Shown in pieces: positions 43,054 to 51,830 of a stretch of 64,000 nt of DNA. The notes beneath the pieces are model-generated. The model was not told the DNA's origin. It saw only the letters and a list, made by a program, of their open reading frames with translations, and ran no database searches. Numbering within the stretch: the stretch's first letter is position 1; each line of letters begins with the position of its first letter. Origin of the DNA: a virus. Made by a program: the position numbers and the translations under genes. Location of the stretch: IMG/VR virus record IMGVR_UViG_3300013109_000495, positions 1 to 64,000 of that record; one strand, given 5' to 3'.

Positions 43054-43920
43054 TTATTGAATAATTCCAAAAGGACGCCAGTTACCTGGTTTTCCACCAT
43101 TAACACATACCCAACCAACTGGTTTATTAATTGAGGGCTTTTCATTCCACACAATTGATCCTGTGTTCCAACGACCTTCGCGAGGATGTTTCTCTCCTGC
43201 GGCAAATGTTCTTTCAGCAAATTTAATATTGCCATCAACTTCTAATGCTTCTCCTGGATATTTGACACCAACACCAAGTTGACCATACACAGATAATTTA
43301 ACAGGCTTACCTGTTTCTGATCCAACTACTACATCACCATTAGCACGACAAGTTAATCTTGGCGTAAAATCTGTACCAATAGCAAATGCAACGTGAGTAT
43401 GTGTTCCAACAAATGCATTCGCTTCTTGCATAGTTGTAAGAATTTCATAACCACCTGAATTTACTGAAAAGTCTGCCGATGGTGCAGTTGTGTTTACTCC
43501 TACTCTTCCATCTGCAACATATAAAACATTTCTTACTTGTAAATTTTTAAGTATACCTAACTCTTGCAAATAACTTTTTCTAACAGATTTTCCTAACGAT
43601 TCTTTCCAAATTACTTCATTATGATTAACCATAATTGCATCTTGTACATTTAATTTTGGAACTGATGCTTGTACATATTGTAAATTTTCTACCTTTACTG
43701 TACCTTTAATGTGTAAATCTTTTGCAACTTCAACATAGTCGTCTTTAACTATAATTTGTGTTTCATTTGATTCATCTTTAATACCTGTTGATGTAAAGTT
43801 TGTAATTGTTCCCCCATCAATAACATCACCTGATACAGAATTTTTTTTGAAATCAACTTGTGATACTCTTACCGTAGATTCAGAAACTTTTTCAATTTTA
43901 TTAAGGGGTAATAGTGTCAT
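43054..43920 (-). CDS. Tail-fibre-like structural protein
   Basis: 288 residues. Blocks 'VGVNTTAPSADFSVNSGG', 'THTHVAFAIGTDFTPRL' and 'GKPVKLSVYGQLGVGVKYPGEALEVDGNI' are typical of phage fibres that use 'G(I/V)GT..P...L.V.G' repeats. The C-terminal 50 residues are Trp/Gly-rich ('GSIVWNEKPSINKPVGW', 'GNWRPFG'), resembling a small receptor-tip or cap domain. It is the only minus-strand fibre gene in the cluster, has its own late promoter octamer 16 nt upstream, and is convergent with the FkbM gene. Confidence 0.66.
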   Translation of the reverse strand: MTLLPLNKIEKVSESTVRVSQVDFKKNSVSGDVIDGGTITNFTSTGIKDESNETQIIVKDDYVEVAKDLHIKGTVKVENLQYVQASVPKLNVQDAIMVNHNEVIWKESLGKSVRKSYLQELGILKNLQVRNVLYVADGRVGVNTTAPSADFSVNSGGYEILTTMQEANAFVGTHTHVAFAIGTDFTPRLTCRANGDVVVGSETGKPVKLSVYGQLGVGVKYPGEALEVDGNIKFAERTFAAGEKHPREGRWNTGSIVWNEKPSINKPVGWVCVNGGKPGNWRPFGIIQ

Positions 43921-43928
43921 ATAATGAT

Positions 43929-43936
43929 TATTTAGT
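43929..43936 (-). promoter_or_regulatory. Late promoter octamer ACTAAATA
   Basis: Minus-strand octamer 16 nt from the ATG at 43920. The predicted message has a leader of only about 3 nt. Confidence 0.5.
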
Positions 43937-43962
43937 GCGGGTTATCTACCGTACGAATAATT

Positions 43963-43970
43963 GGTAAATA
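43963..43970 (+). promoter_or_regulatory. Late-promoter-like octamer GGTAAATA
   Basis: Plus-strand octamer 21 nt before the ATG at 43984, giving a leader of about 8 nt without a Shine-Dalgarno sequence. It is divergent from the octamer at 43929. Confidence 0.4.
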
Positions 43971-43983
43971 TTGATGTAGTATT

Positions 43984-46935
43984 ATGGCAATAACAAAGAT
44001 AGCAGGAGAATTATTAGAATCTAATCTAATCCGTTCTACGGATCTAACATTTAATACAGATTTATTAGTGGTAGATGTAGCTAACGGTAGGATTGGTATA
44101 GGTACGGCTAGTCCTGGTAATTTTAAATTAGACGTTACTGGTAATGCTAGAATCACAGGTGACCTTACAGTTGAAGGTACAACAACCACAGTAGACTCAC
44201 AAAATTTATCTATAGAAGACAACATGATTGTCTTAAACAGTTCAGGATCAATAGGACATAATTCAGGAGTAATGATTAACAGAGGTGGAGCAGGCAATAA
44301 TGCAGTAATGTATTGGGATGAATCTATAGACAAATTTAAATTTGGAACAACAACAGCTGATGGTTCTACAACAGACGATTTTGCATCAGCACTAGCAAAA
44401 TTACAAATTGGTGAACCAGCGGCAGATTCAGATGCATCAACTAAAAAATATGTAGATGATTCAATTACAACAGTAAGTTCATCTATACCATCATCGGGTG
44501 GAGCTTTAACTTTAGGCCTACCAACAGATTCAAGTTTTGGTGATGGCTCATTTACACTTAACAATGCTGGTACAGTTGTAGATGCAATTGATGATTTAAA
44601 TGAAGTAACAGAAAATATTAGATTAAATTATTATGTAAAAAGTGTAACGTTTACAGCAGATACAACAGCGGCTGGTTCAGGTACAACAATAACATTAACA
44701 ATTTCAACAGTAGGTGGAGGTGCAGACAGATATACAATTACTTGGGGTGACGGAAATACAACAACAGGTACATCTGATTCAACACCATCTCACACTTATA
44801 CAGCAACTGGTACCATGTCGGTTACTGTAAAAGCATATGCCAACGGTGCAGTAACAGATTCATCAGGATCACACGCATCATCTACAAGATCAAATTATAT
44901 TACAATTTACACAGCAACACCTGTTGTAGATTTTGAATTATATGATGTTAGTTCAGGTGGTTCAGCATTAACCGGAAACAATTTATGGGTAGTTGAAGGA
45001 CAAACAAGATACATGAAAAATTTAACAACAAATACTTTAGCAGGTGCGGCCACAGTAGCATACGATATGACATGGGGTGACGGTACTGCAGATGAAACTA
45101 TTGGAGACGGTGCAGTTGCAGGTGGATCGCAAGAAGATAGTGGAACATATCTATCACATACTTGGGGAGCAGGTACACATAGCAGTACAGGACAAGACAC
45201 ATTAATATTAGAATTAGATACACACAGTACAGCCAATCCAGCAGATATTCCAGCAACAGAAACAAAATCTAACTTTTTAAAAGTTTATGATGACGCTCCT
45301 TCGGCGCCAAATCATTTAGGTTCAAAAACAATAGCCATGAACGCAACAACAGGAACAAGTCCAAAACTTTGTTCTGGATTTAGTGAAAACGTATCAGGCT
45401 CTCCAACTTATTCAGCAGGAGATTCTGTTAACAGAATTACAACAGTTGATCCTGTTAGAACTGCATCACAATCAACTTATTGTTACAATGCCGCGGCCGG
45501 CACATTAACAGCATACGTAAACGGAAGTGCTGATGGAGCCATTTCATTAGGTGCTGGTGACCAAAGTGGTACAGCAACAAGTTTAACAATAGAATCAGAA
45601 AGTGATTATAATTTATTAGATGCAACAGGAGCCGCTACTTCTTTTGCAACAAGCATTTATTATCCAAATCTTTATAGTGGATTTAAAGCTATTGTTAGTA
45701 AAGCAACAAGCGGAATTAGTACAGGTGTAAACAGTTTTCAATTACAACACACATTAGGTAATACAAACGTTTTAGAATTTGTAAAAGATAATGTAACTGC
45801 AACACCTACTTCATCAATTGGAACCGTTTCACAAAGTGCGGCAGGAAATTTAAAATATGTTTCTGGAATCCCATATTACAATGATGGTTCACCTAGTTTA
45901 TCGGTAGCAGGATCAACAATTACAAACTTTACAGGACAATGTTATCAAGACACATCGTCACCAGTTGAAATAGATCCAGGTACTAACTTAGAAAGTACAT
46001 CTGGACACGTTATTGCCAATTTAGATTTTACATATGCAACTATTGGTGACGGTTCAACTACTGTTCCAGCAGTAAATCTTGGAGTAGGTAGTGCATACAC
46101 ACTTGCCACTCTTACAGTACCTCTTTTAAGTACTCAAAGACGTTCAATTCAACAAATTAAAATGAGAGCAAAGAACTGTAATGGAAATGGTTCTTATTCA
46201 GAAAGTTCAACAAAAATTCAAATGTATAGCAATACCCGTTTAGCACTAGACAACGAAAGTGCTGAAGGTTCACAAGCGGGAGTTATAGCAGTATCAGATT
46301 CTTTAGGGGCAACGTTTGATGACGATGCCGTTAGAATTGCAGGGTTCGGTGCCTTGTCAAGTGACAATCCATCACTATTTGATTCATCTAATGCCAATTA
46401 CTACACAGATTCAGCATGGTCTGGAGCGGTTACTGTGGCGGGCACCAACGAAGCAATATCAAGATTTGGAACAATTAAACACTTTACAACAGATTTAAGT
46501 AGTGGTTATCTTCCAGCCGGACCGGACTTAAATACCGGCAGGTCAGGAGCTCAGTATTATACTTTTGCATTTAGACGAGCAACAGTTTCACAATTTTCAA
46601 TTACAATGTCAGGCAAAGTATCTGGTATGTGGATTAATCTTCCAGGTGCTTCAACTGACACAACAGCATCTCCAACTAATGGTTGGTTAGATTGTTCAAC
46701 ACAATACAATGGTTCTGGAGTTCCAGGAACAGGTGTAGGAGGAAACGGAAGTGCTGGAGTGGCAAAAACAGGTGGCGATAGAGTAGTTGATAATACAACT
46801 TATTCATCAGAACAATTTACATTTACACTTGGTACAGAAAGTATGTCTAATTCAACAGGTAACAATTGTTTAGTAAGAATTTTATTAAATTCTGGCGATA
46901 GCATAACAGCATTGTCAGTAGGAGTAGCAGAATAA
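43984..46935 (+). CDS. Large modular fibre/appendage protein with PKD-like domains
   Basis: 983 residues. The N-terminal 45 residues (MAITKIAGELLESNLIRST..., then 'RIGIGTASPG') are shared with the proteins at 48940 and 51831 and probably anchor all three to the same virion site. Residues about 50-150 are the 'DLTVEGTTTTVDSQNLSIED' and 'SGVMINRGG' module. Two PKD-like domains lie at about 245-295 (TITWGDGNTTTG, HTYTATG) and 355-410 (DMTWGDGT, SHTWG). The remaining 550 residues are beta-rich and without recognised family. The next gene overlaps its stop (TAATG). Receptor or polysaccharide binding is inferred from PKD domains. Confidence 0.7.
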   Translation: MAITKIAGELLESNLIRSTDLTFNTDLLVVDVANGRIGIGTASPGNFKLDVTGNARITGDLTVEGTTTTVDSQNLSIEDNMIVLNSSGSIGHNSGVMINRGGAGNNAVMYWDESIDKFKFGTTTADGSTTDDFASALAKLQIGEPAADSDASTKKYVDDSITTVSSSIPSSGGALTLGLPTDSSFGDGSFTLNNAGTVVDAIDDLNEVTENIRLNYYVKSVTFTADTTAAGSGTTITLTISTVGGGADRYTITWGDGNTTTGTSDSTPSHTYTATGTMSVTVKAYANGAVTDSSGSHASSTRSNYITIYTATPVVDFELYDVSSGGSALTGNNLWVVEGQTRYMKNLTTNTLAGAATVAYDMTWGDGTADETIGDGAVAGGSQEDSGTYLSHTWGAGTHSSTGQDTLILELDTHSTANPADIPATETKSNFLKVYDDAPSAPNHLGSKTIAMNATTGTSPKLCSGFSENVSGSPTYSAGDSVNRITTVDPVRTASQSTYCYNAAAGTLTAYVNGSADGAISLGAGDQSGTATSLTIESESDYNLLDATGAATSFATSIYYPNLYSGFKAIVSKATSGISTGVNSFQLQHTLGNTNVLEFVKDNVTATPTSSIGTVSQSAAGNLKYVSGIPYYNDGSPSLSVAGSTITNFTGQCYQDTSSPVEIDPGTNLESTSGHVIANLDFTYATIGDGSTTVPAVNLGVGSAYTLATLTVPLLSTQRRSIQQIKMRAKNCNGNGSYSESSTKIQMYSNTRLALDNESAEGSQAGVIAVSDSLGATFDDDAVRIAGFGALSSDNPSLFDSSNANYYTDSAWSGAVTVAGTNEAISRFGTIKHFTTDLSSGYLPAGPDLNTGRSGAQYYTFAFRRATVSQFSITMSGKVSGMWINLPGASTDTTASPTNGWLDCSTQYNGSGVPGTGVGGNGSAGVAKTGGDRVVDNTTYSSEQFTFTLGTESMSNSTGNNCLVRILLNSGDSITALSVGVAE

Positions 46936-47963
46936 TGGCAATAACAGACGCAAAAAAAGTAGATTATCTTTGGAAGAAATTAGGTTATGGTACAACTAAA
47001 ACTGACACCAATGCTAATAAGGCGGCACCTAATGAAGCCATTGCATCTCCATTATTATTAAGAGGTGATAAAGTTTGGAACCAAGCAAACGGAATTCCAA
47101 CAACAATGCCAGGATCAAGTGCAGATGTTGTAACAGTTTATCCTACAGGTACTCCAACTGAAGCAACAGAAGATAATACAGCAACAGCAAGTAGATCATG
47201 GAAAACAAATTTAACAGATTGGATTCCACCAGAATTTGGTGCAACATATGGAGTTATAGTTTATATTCACACATCATCTGATGCGGGTAATGCCGCTTCG
47301 GGTGGAACTAGAGTATTTGCCGCAGGTTCAGGTAACAATGATGAATTCTTTTTTGATTATCAATCTGGTGTATTGCACTTTATCGGTACTAACTTACCTA
47401 ACGGTGTTTCGTTTTCAGGCAAATCAGTTTATGTTTCTGGTGCAAGATATACAGGAACAATTGGTGTTGCAAGTTTAAAAGCAGATACAGGTAATTTTAC
47501 ACTTTCAGGATCTACAATAAACCAAGATGTTACAAATGCTGATTTTACATTAGGTACATCAGGTACAGGAAAATATCTATTCAGCTCTGATACTGGTATT
47601 GTTTTACCTACAGGTACTACTGCACAACGTCCAACAGCTGAACAAGGTGTAATGAGATTCAATACTACAACTGGAAAATATGAAGTATCTCAAGATGGTT
47701 CTACTTGGACAAATTTAAAAACAGATCAAACTGAACAAGATATTACAAAAGATGTAATAACTGGCGATGGCTCAACTACTAGTTTCGCAACAATGACTAA
47801 ATCGCCTGCAGATGCTAAAAATATTATTGTCTATATGGATGGTGTAATGCAAGAAGCCACACAAAATTATACTATAAGTGGTAACACTCTTACATTTGGT
47901 GAAGCACCACACGCCTCAGCACGAATAGTTGTAATGCATGGATTTGCAGAAGAACCTGTTTAA
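46935..47963 (+). CDS. Virion structural protein, fibre cluster
   Basis: 342 residues. The N-terminus 'KVDYLWKKLGYGTTKTDTNANK' and 'NEAIASPLLLRGDKVW' form a pattern I recognise from marine T4-like structural proteins. 'LPTGTTAQRPTAEQGVMRFN' (about 224-243) and the C-terminal 'GDGSTTSFATMTKSPADAKNI' to 'YTISGNTLTFGEAPH' are modules shared with neighbours. Its start overlaps the previous stop by one base. The middle (90-180) forms a distinct beta domain. Exact position in the particle is unknown. Confidence 0.68.
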   Translation: MAITDAKKVDYLWKKLGYGTTKTDTNANKAAPNEAIASPLLLRGDKVWNQANGIPTTMPGSSADVVTVYPTGTPTEATEDNTATASRSWKTNLTDWIPPEFGATYGVIVYIHTSSDAGNAASGGTRVFAAGSGNNDEFFFDYQSGVLHFIGTNLPNGVSFSGKSVYVSGARYTGTIGVASLKADTGNFTLSGSTINQDVTNADFTLGTSGTGKYLFSSDTGIVLPTGTTAQRPTAEQGVMRFNTTTGKYEVSQDGSTWTNLKTDQTEQDITKDVITGDGSTTSFATMTKSPADAKNIIVYMDGVMQEATQNYTISGNTLTFGEAPHASARIVVMHGFAEEPV

Positions 47964-48325
47964 TCTATTGTAACACCAGTTGATGTATAAACAACATTAA
48001 AATTTTGTAATTGTCCAGTAATAATATTCATTATATCTAATTCTGCAACAATTTCCCACTCAAATTCGGGTTGCCTTATAATAAAATCATAAACATCTTG
48101 ACCTGATTCAAACCAAAGTCTAATACCTGTCATTGAATGATTATTATCAATATAAAAAGATTTACGACAAACAATTTTTAATACGTTCGAAACTTTTTCT
48201 CTAAAACGATTCATTTGTTCTACAAGATCTGGACGTTCTGTTAACGTTTCTACTGAACGATTACGACATATAGCCGGCCATCTTAATTTTAAACTATATT
48301 TGTAAAATTTATTTTCTGGCATCAA
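47960..48325 (-). CDS. Protein of unknown function
   Basis: 121 residues, with a basic N-terminal part 'KYSLKLRWPAICRNRSVETL' and a C-terminal part rich in Ile/Phe/Asn. It overlaps the upstream minus-strand gene by 17 nt, so both are probably co-transcribed from the octamer at 48855. Its end is convergent and overlaps the preceding plus-strand gene by 4 nt. No motif or membrane segment is recognised. Confidence 0.6.
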   Translation of the reverse strand: MMPENKFYKYSLKLRWPAICRNRSVETLTERPDLVEQMNRFREKVSNVLKIVCRKSFYIDNNHSMTGIRLWFESGQDVYDFIIRQPEFEWEIVAELDIMNIITGQLQNFNVVYTSTGVTID

Positions 48326-48845
48326 TTACTTCCTGATATTTTATATACGTATCACAAAAACAATTGTCTAACTCATCTAATTTCTTTATACGTGGACTAC
48401 AAATATTTGCAAATCTTATGTCTGGATTGGATATTATAATACTTTTTAATCTTGTAAGTTCTATTGGATTATTCAAATCATAACCTAATAAAAATATAAC
48501 TTTTGGTTTAAGATATACTGCTAACATTAATGATAAGCATTGTGGAGTACAATTATTGGGATTAATTTCTAATGTTTTTATACCAGGAAACTCGGGTAAA
48601 CAAGTTACTTCATTAAAAAATATATATTTCTTAAACAGCTCTTCTGGAACAAGTATGTTAGTACCTTGAAAATTAGCCGAATTTAACATATCTTGTAAAA
48701 TTGTCTCTGAATTACAGGTTGCATATGCAAAATTAATACTTTTATTACTATTAGCTGATGCTATTACAGGGCCTATATGCATGGATTCATGCAAATCAAA
48801 GCCAATTGGCAGATTTCCAACGATTGTTACGTAATTATTTTTCAT
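48309..48845 (-). CDS. Protein of unknown function, related to the Rossmann-like protein at 34595
   Basis: 178 residues. 'CTPQCLSLMLAVYLKPKVIFLLGYDLNN' (about 98-125, quoted in part) resembles 'LRLACEKKFKTIYLLGFD' of the MptE/DUF115-like protein at 34595-35221. The N-terminus 'YVTIVGNLPIGFDL' could be the nucleotide-loop remnant. Thus it may be a diverged relative with unknown substrate. A TTAAATAC octamer lies 17 nt upstream. It is followed by an overlapping gene on the same strand. Confidence 0.55.
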   Translation of the reverse strand: MKNNYVTIVGNLPIGFDLHESMHIGPVIASANSNKSINFAYATCNSETILQDMLNSANFQGTNILVPEELFKKYIFFNEVTCLPEFPGIKTLEINPNNCTPQCLSLMLAVYLKPKVIFLLGYDLNNPIELTRLKSIIISNPDIRFANICSPRIKKLDELDNCFCDTYIKYQEVIDARK

Positions 48846-48854
48846 TATGTTAAG

Positions 48855-48862
48855 GTATTTAA
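48855..48862 (-). promoter_or_regulatory. Late-promoter-like octamer TTAAATAC
   Basis: Minus-strand octamer 17 nt from the ATG at 48845, predicting a leader of about 4 nt. The same octamer precedes the genes at 34313 and 60598. Confidence 0.45.
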
Positions 48863-48884
48863 CGACACGATTATAGACAAATCA

Positions 48885-48892
48885 AATAAATA
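48885..48892 (+). promoter_or_regulatory. Late promoter octamer AATAAATA
   Basis: It lies 55 nt before the ATG at 48940. The leader of about 42 nt contains an AAGGGG ribosome-binding site. Confidence 0.55.
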
Positions 48893-48939
48893 TCAATAGT
48901 TTTGCAAAAACAATTATCGATAATTAAGGGGAAAACAAC

Positions 48940-50541
48940 ATGGCAATAGGAAGAATAACAGGGCAAATGCTTTCAGCTAACTTGGCACGGTCAGGTACTG
49001 ATTTAGCATTTGAAACAAATTTATTAGCCTTAGACGTCAGTAATAGTAGAGTTGGTATAGGAACAGCCAGTCCGGCAACTACATTACACATTTCGGCTAC
49101 AGACGCAGTTAGAATAGCATCAGGTACAACAGCACAAAGACCTGGTTCACCAGCACACGGTGATCTAAGATACAACTCAACACTTGCAACAATTGAAGGA
49201 TATTCAAACAGTGCTTGGGCTAACTTGGCATCTGGTTCAACAATTCAAGATGCTGACGAAGACACAAAAATACAAGTTGAAGAAAGTTCAGACGAAGATT
49301 TAATCAGAATGGATATAGCAGGTTCTGAAATTTTACAAGTAGGCGCTTCTGGTTTAACATTCACAGCAGGTGGAGTTGTAGGTAACTTAACAGTTTCAGG
49401 TAACTTAACAGTTTCAGGAACTACATCAACACTTTCAACTACAAACACAGTTATCGCAGATAACATTATAGAATTAAACACCGGTATATCAGCTAGTACA
49501 AACGACGCAGGTATTATCGTAGAACGTGGTTCTACAGGTGATAATGCGACATTGACTTGGGATGAATCAGCAGACCAGTGGGTAGTTGGAACAACAACTG
49601 CCACAGGTGCAGATAAATCAGGTGGAATATCAGTAACAACAGGAAATATGTTATTGACTAACACTGGTGGAGCAAGTTGGACAACGGCTTGTGTATTCAA
49701 TGATGCATCAAGTAACGATTTAGACTTTAGAATGGAAAGTGCGGCAAACACACACGCTTTCTTTTTAGATGGATCAGCAAATGCAATTGGTATTAACAAC
49801 AGTGCACCAGTTTATGAATTGGATGGCGGTGGTTCTACTAACGCATGGAGATTCCCAGTAGGTAATACTTCACAAAGACCAACAGGTGCAACAGGTGTTA
49901 TAAGATTTAACAGTGAAACTGGAGCATACGAAGGTTGCACAGACGGATCAACATACGTATCACTAGCAACATCTAGTTCTACAGCACCAACTATATCTAA
50001 AGTATCAGCAACTGGAGACGGATCAACAACAACATTCGCACTTTTTAGTACAGCGCCGGCGGCGGTGGCTAACGTGCTTGTGTTCATTGATAACGTTTAT
50101 CAAGAACCAACTGAAAACTATACAGTATCAAGCACAAATATAACATTTACTTCGGCTCCGCACAGTGCGGCTAGAATATTTGCTATAACTGGCTTTGACA
50201 ATACTGCATTAGTAACAGGTGGAATTGCTAGAACAGAAACAAGTTCAGTTAACTTTACATCATCTGCAACTAACATTTTAACATTTAACGGGTCAACTTA
50301 CAGGTCAGCAGAATTATTCATTACTTTGCAAGATTCTGCAAATACTGAATATGCTTGTATGAAAGCTAACGTGGCTCACAATGGTTCAACAGCATTCGGA
50401 AACGTATATGGTGTTGTAAACACTGGATCAAGTGATTTAGGAACACTTACATTTGTTTATAACTCGGGTACAGTTGAAATTAAAGCAGTATCAAGTGGTG
50501 GCGTAACAGCGGCTACTGTACAATACTCATTAATGGCGTAA
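48940..50541 (+). CDS. Modular fibre/appendage protein
   Basis: 533 residues. It starts with the shared anchor 'MAIGRITGQMLSANLARSG' and 'RVGIGTASPATTLHIS'. A direct duplication 'NLTVSGNLTVSGTTSTL' lies at about 148-164. Further modules are 'TAQRPGSPAHGDLRYNST' (about 65), a second 'TSQRPTGATGVIRFNSETG' (about 310), and 'GDGSTTTFALFSTAP' with 'YTVSSTNITFTSAPH'. The last 110 residues form one unit of the beta repeat that occurs six times in the 1106-residue protein at 51831. It has a late promoter, a conventional AAGGGG site and a terminator. Confidence 0.7.
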   Translation: MAIGRITGQMLSANLARSGTDLAFETNLLALDVSNSRVGIGTASPATTLHISATDAVRIASGTTAQRPGSPAHGDLRYNSTLATIEGYSNSAWANLASGSTIQDADEDTKIQVEESSDEDLIRMDIAGSEILQVGASGLTFTAGGVVGNLTVSGNLTVSGTTSTLSTTNTVIADNIIELNTGISASTNDAGIIVERGSTGDNATLTWDESADQWVVGTTTATGADKSGGISVTTGNMLLTNTGGASWTTACVFNDASSNDLDFRMESAANTHAFFLDGSANAIGINNSAPVYELDGGGSTNAWRFPVGNTSQRPTGATGVIRFNSETGAYEGCTDGSTYVSLATSSSTAPTISKVSATGDGSTTTFALFSTAPAAVANVLVFIDNVYQEPTENYTVSSTNITFTSAPHSAARIFAITGFDNTALVTGGIARTETSSVNFTSSATNILTFNGSTYRSAELFITLQDSANTEYACMKANVAHNGSTAFGNVYGVVNTGSSDLGTLTFVYNSGTVEIKAVSSGGVTAATVQYSLMA

Positions 50542-50576
50542 TTAGTATAGTATAATATAACCTTATAGATAATTTT

Positions 50577-50618
50577 AAACGCTCTAACGATAAATATTGT
50601 TGTTAGAGCGTTTTTTTT
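50577..50618 (+). terminator. Rho-independent terminator with a late promoter in its loop
   Basis: A perfect 12-bp stem AAACGCTCTAAC/GTTAGAGCGTTT (50577-50588 and 50602-50613) followed by a T run to 50618. The 13-nt loop contains GATAAATA. Confidence 0.88.
50589..50596 (+). promoter_or_regulatory. Late promoter octamer GATAAATA inside terminator loop
   Basis: It has the same form as the GATAAATA before the gene at 51831. The predicted start near 50602 lies at the 3' arm of the hairpin, giving a leader of about 66 nt to the gene at 50668, with a GGGAGAA ribosome-binding site. Confidence 0.5.
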
Positions 50619-50667
50619 ACGACTAAAATCTCTAACACTTTAATAATATCATGCGGGAGAATGAACC

Positions 50668-51678
50668 ATGACAACACGTAACTTTAGAGTTAACACTGGA
50701 TTAGAAGTAGGTGATATAGTAATATCAGCTAGTGCTAATACCATTACTGGCGGATCAACAGCGGCACCTAGTGCTGACGGTCAGTTTGCCAATAAAAAAT
50801 ATGTTGATGACGGTCTAGCAGGCCTTTCACAGACATCGATTAGTTCAGGAACAACTAACATAACTGTGGCTTCAACAACTGCAACTACTACAATTAGTGG
50901 TAGTGCGGCCTTAACAATTGACGGTACTAATACAAGAGTACACGGTAACTTAATTGTTGACGGTACAAGAACTGAGTTGAACACATCAACACTATCAGTT
51001 GAAGATAATATCATTGAAGTAAACAGAGGAATATCATCTAATAGTGGTATGCCAACTTACTCAGGTATTAAAGTAAACAGAGGCGAAACATCAACAGCAA
51101 CAGAAGAAGATTTATTCTGGGTATGGGATGAAGCATTTGCAGATGACGGTACAACTACTTACGGTAACGCAGGTGGTGCCTTTACAGCATTGAGATCTGC
51201 TACGGCGGCTCCAACAGCAACAGAGGCTAATTTAGTCGATATACGATGTAACGTAATACACGCGACATCAACTTCGGCTCAATACGCGGACGTTGCCGAG
51301 CGTTTCGAAGCAGACGCTCCTATGGCAGAAGGTGCAGTAGTAGAAATCGGTGGTGGAGAAGAAATCACCGAAGTATCAACTGAACTTTCAGAAAATGTTT
51401 TTGGTGTAATTTCAACTAAACCAGCATATGCCATGAACGCAGGTGCAGGTAACAGTGATTCACATCCGTTTGTTGCAATGACAGGAAGAAGTCCTGTTAG
51501 AGTAACAGGTCTTGTTGAAAAAGGACAAAGACTAGTTTCCAGTTCAATTAAAGGTACTGCAAGAGCAGTAGCTAATGGTGAAACAATTACTCCTTTCCAT
51601 GTAATCGGAAGAGCTTTAGAAAGCAAATCTGATGCAGGTATTGGATTGGTAAATTGTGCAGTGAGAACTAACAACTAA
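50668..51678 (+). CDS. Fibre protein with C-terminal autoproteolysis/chaperone-like domain
   Basis: 336 residues. 'VHGNLIVDGTRTELNTSTL' (about 90-108) is the module shared with the protein at 40983. The C-terminal 130 residues begin with 'SAQYADVAERFEADAPM' and include 'VFGVISTKPAYAMN' and 'HPFVAMTGRSPVRVTG', the pattern of the C-terminal 'peptidase G2/YADVAE' type domain found on many phage fibres and thought to assist trimerisation, sometimes with self-cleavage. No catalytic residue can be assigned by eye. It is bracketed by terminators, so it is a single-gene late unit. Confidence 0.72.
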   Translation: MTTRNFRVNTGLEVGDIVISASANTITGGSTAAPSADGQFANKKYVDDGLAGLSQTSISSGTTNITVASTTATTTISGSAALTIDGTNTRVHGNLIVDGTRTELNTSTLSVEDNIIEVNRGISSNSGMPTYSGIKVNRGETSTATEEDLFWVWDEAFADDGTTTYGNAGGAFTALRSATAAPTATEANLVDIRCNVIHATSTSAQYADVAERFEADAPMAEGAVVEIGGGEEITEVSTELSENVFGVISTKPAYAMNAGAGNSDSHPFVAMTGRSPVRVTGLVEKGQRLVSSSIKGTARAVANGETITPFHVIGRALESKSDAGIGLVNCAVRTNN

Positions 51679-51705
51679 TAAATACTAATACTTTTTAGTA
51701 AAATT

Positions 51706-51736
51706 AAAGGCGGTCTTCGGATCGCCTTTTTTTTAT
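51706..51736 (+). terminator. Rho-independent terminator with UUCG loop
   Basis: AAAGGCGGTC-UUCG-GATCGCCTTT hairpin followed by a run of T. It is similar in sequence to the gp23 terminator at 39318. Confidence 0.88.
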
Positions 51737-51739
51737 CCC

Positions 51740-51747
51740 GATAAATA
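51740..51747 (+). promoter_or_regulatory. Late promoter octamer GATAAATA with structured leader
   Basis: It begins a few bases after the terminator. The leader of about 78 nt to 51831 can fold into CAGTC/GACTG (51761-51784) and GTGTAA/TTACAC (51786-51804) hairpins and contains an AAAGGAG ribosome-binding site. Confidence 0.55.
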
Positions 51748-51830
51748 CAATTACTGCTGTCAGTCGGCAATGTAAACGAGACTGTGTGTAATGTATTGTT
51801 ACACTAACATATTAAAGGAGACCTAGAGTT

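Noticed and set aside
51676-51684. AATAAATA-like octamer right at the stop of the gene at 50668
   Set aside because: It lies before a terminator with no gene between, so it is probably a chance match in AT-rich DNA.
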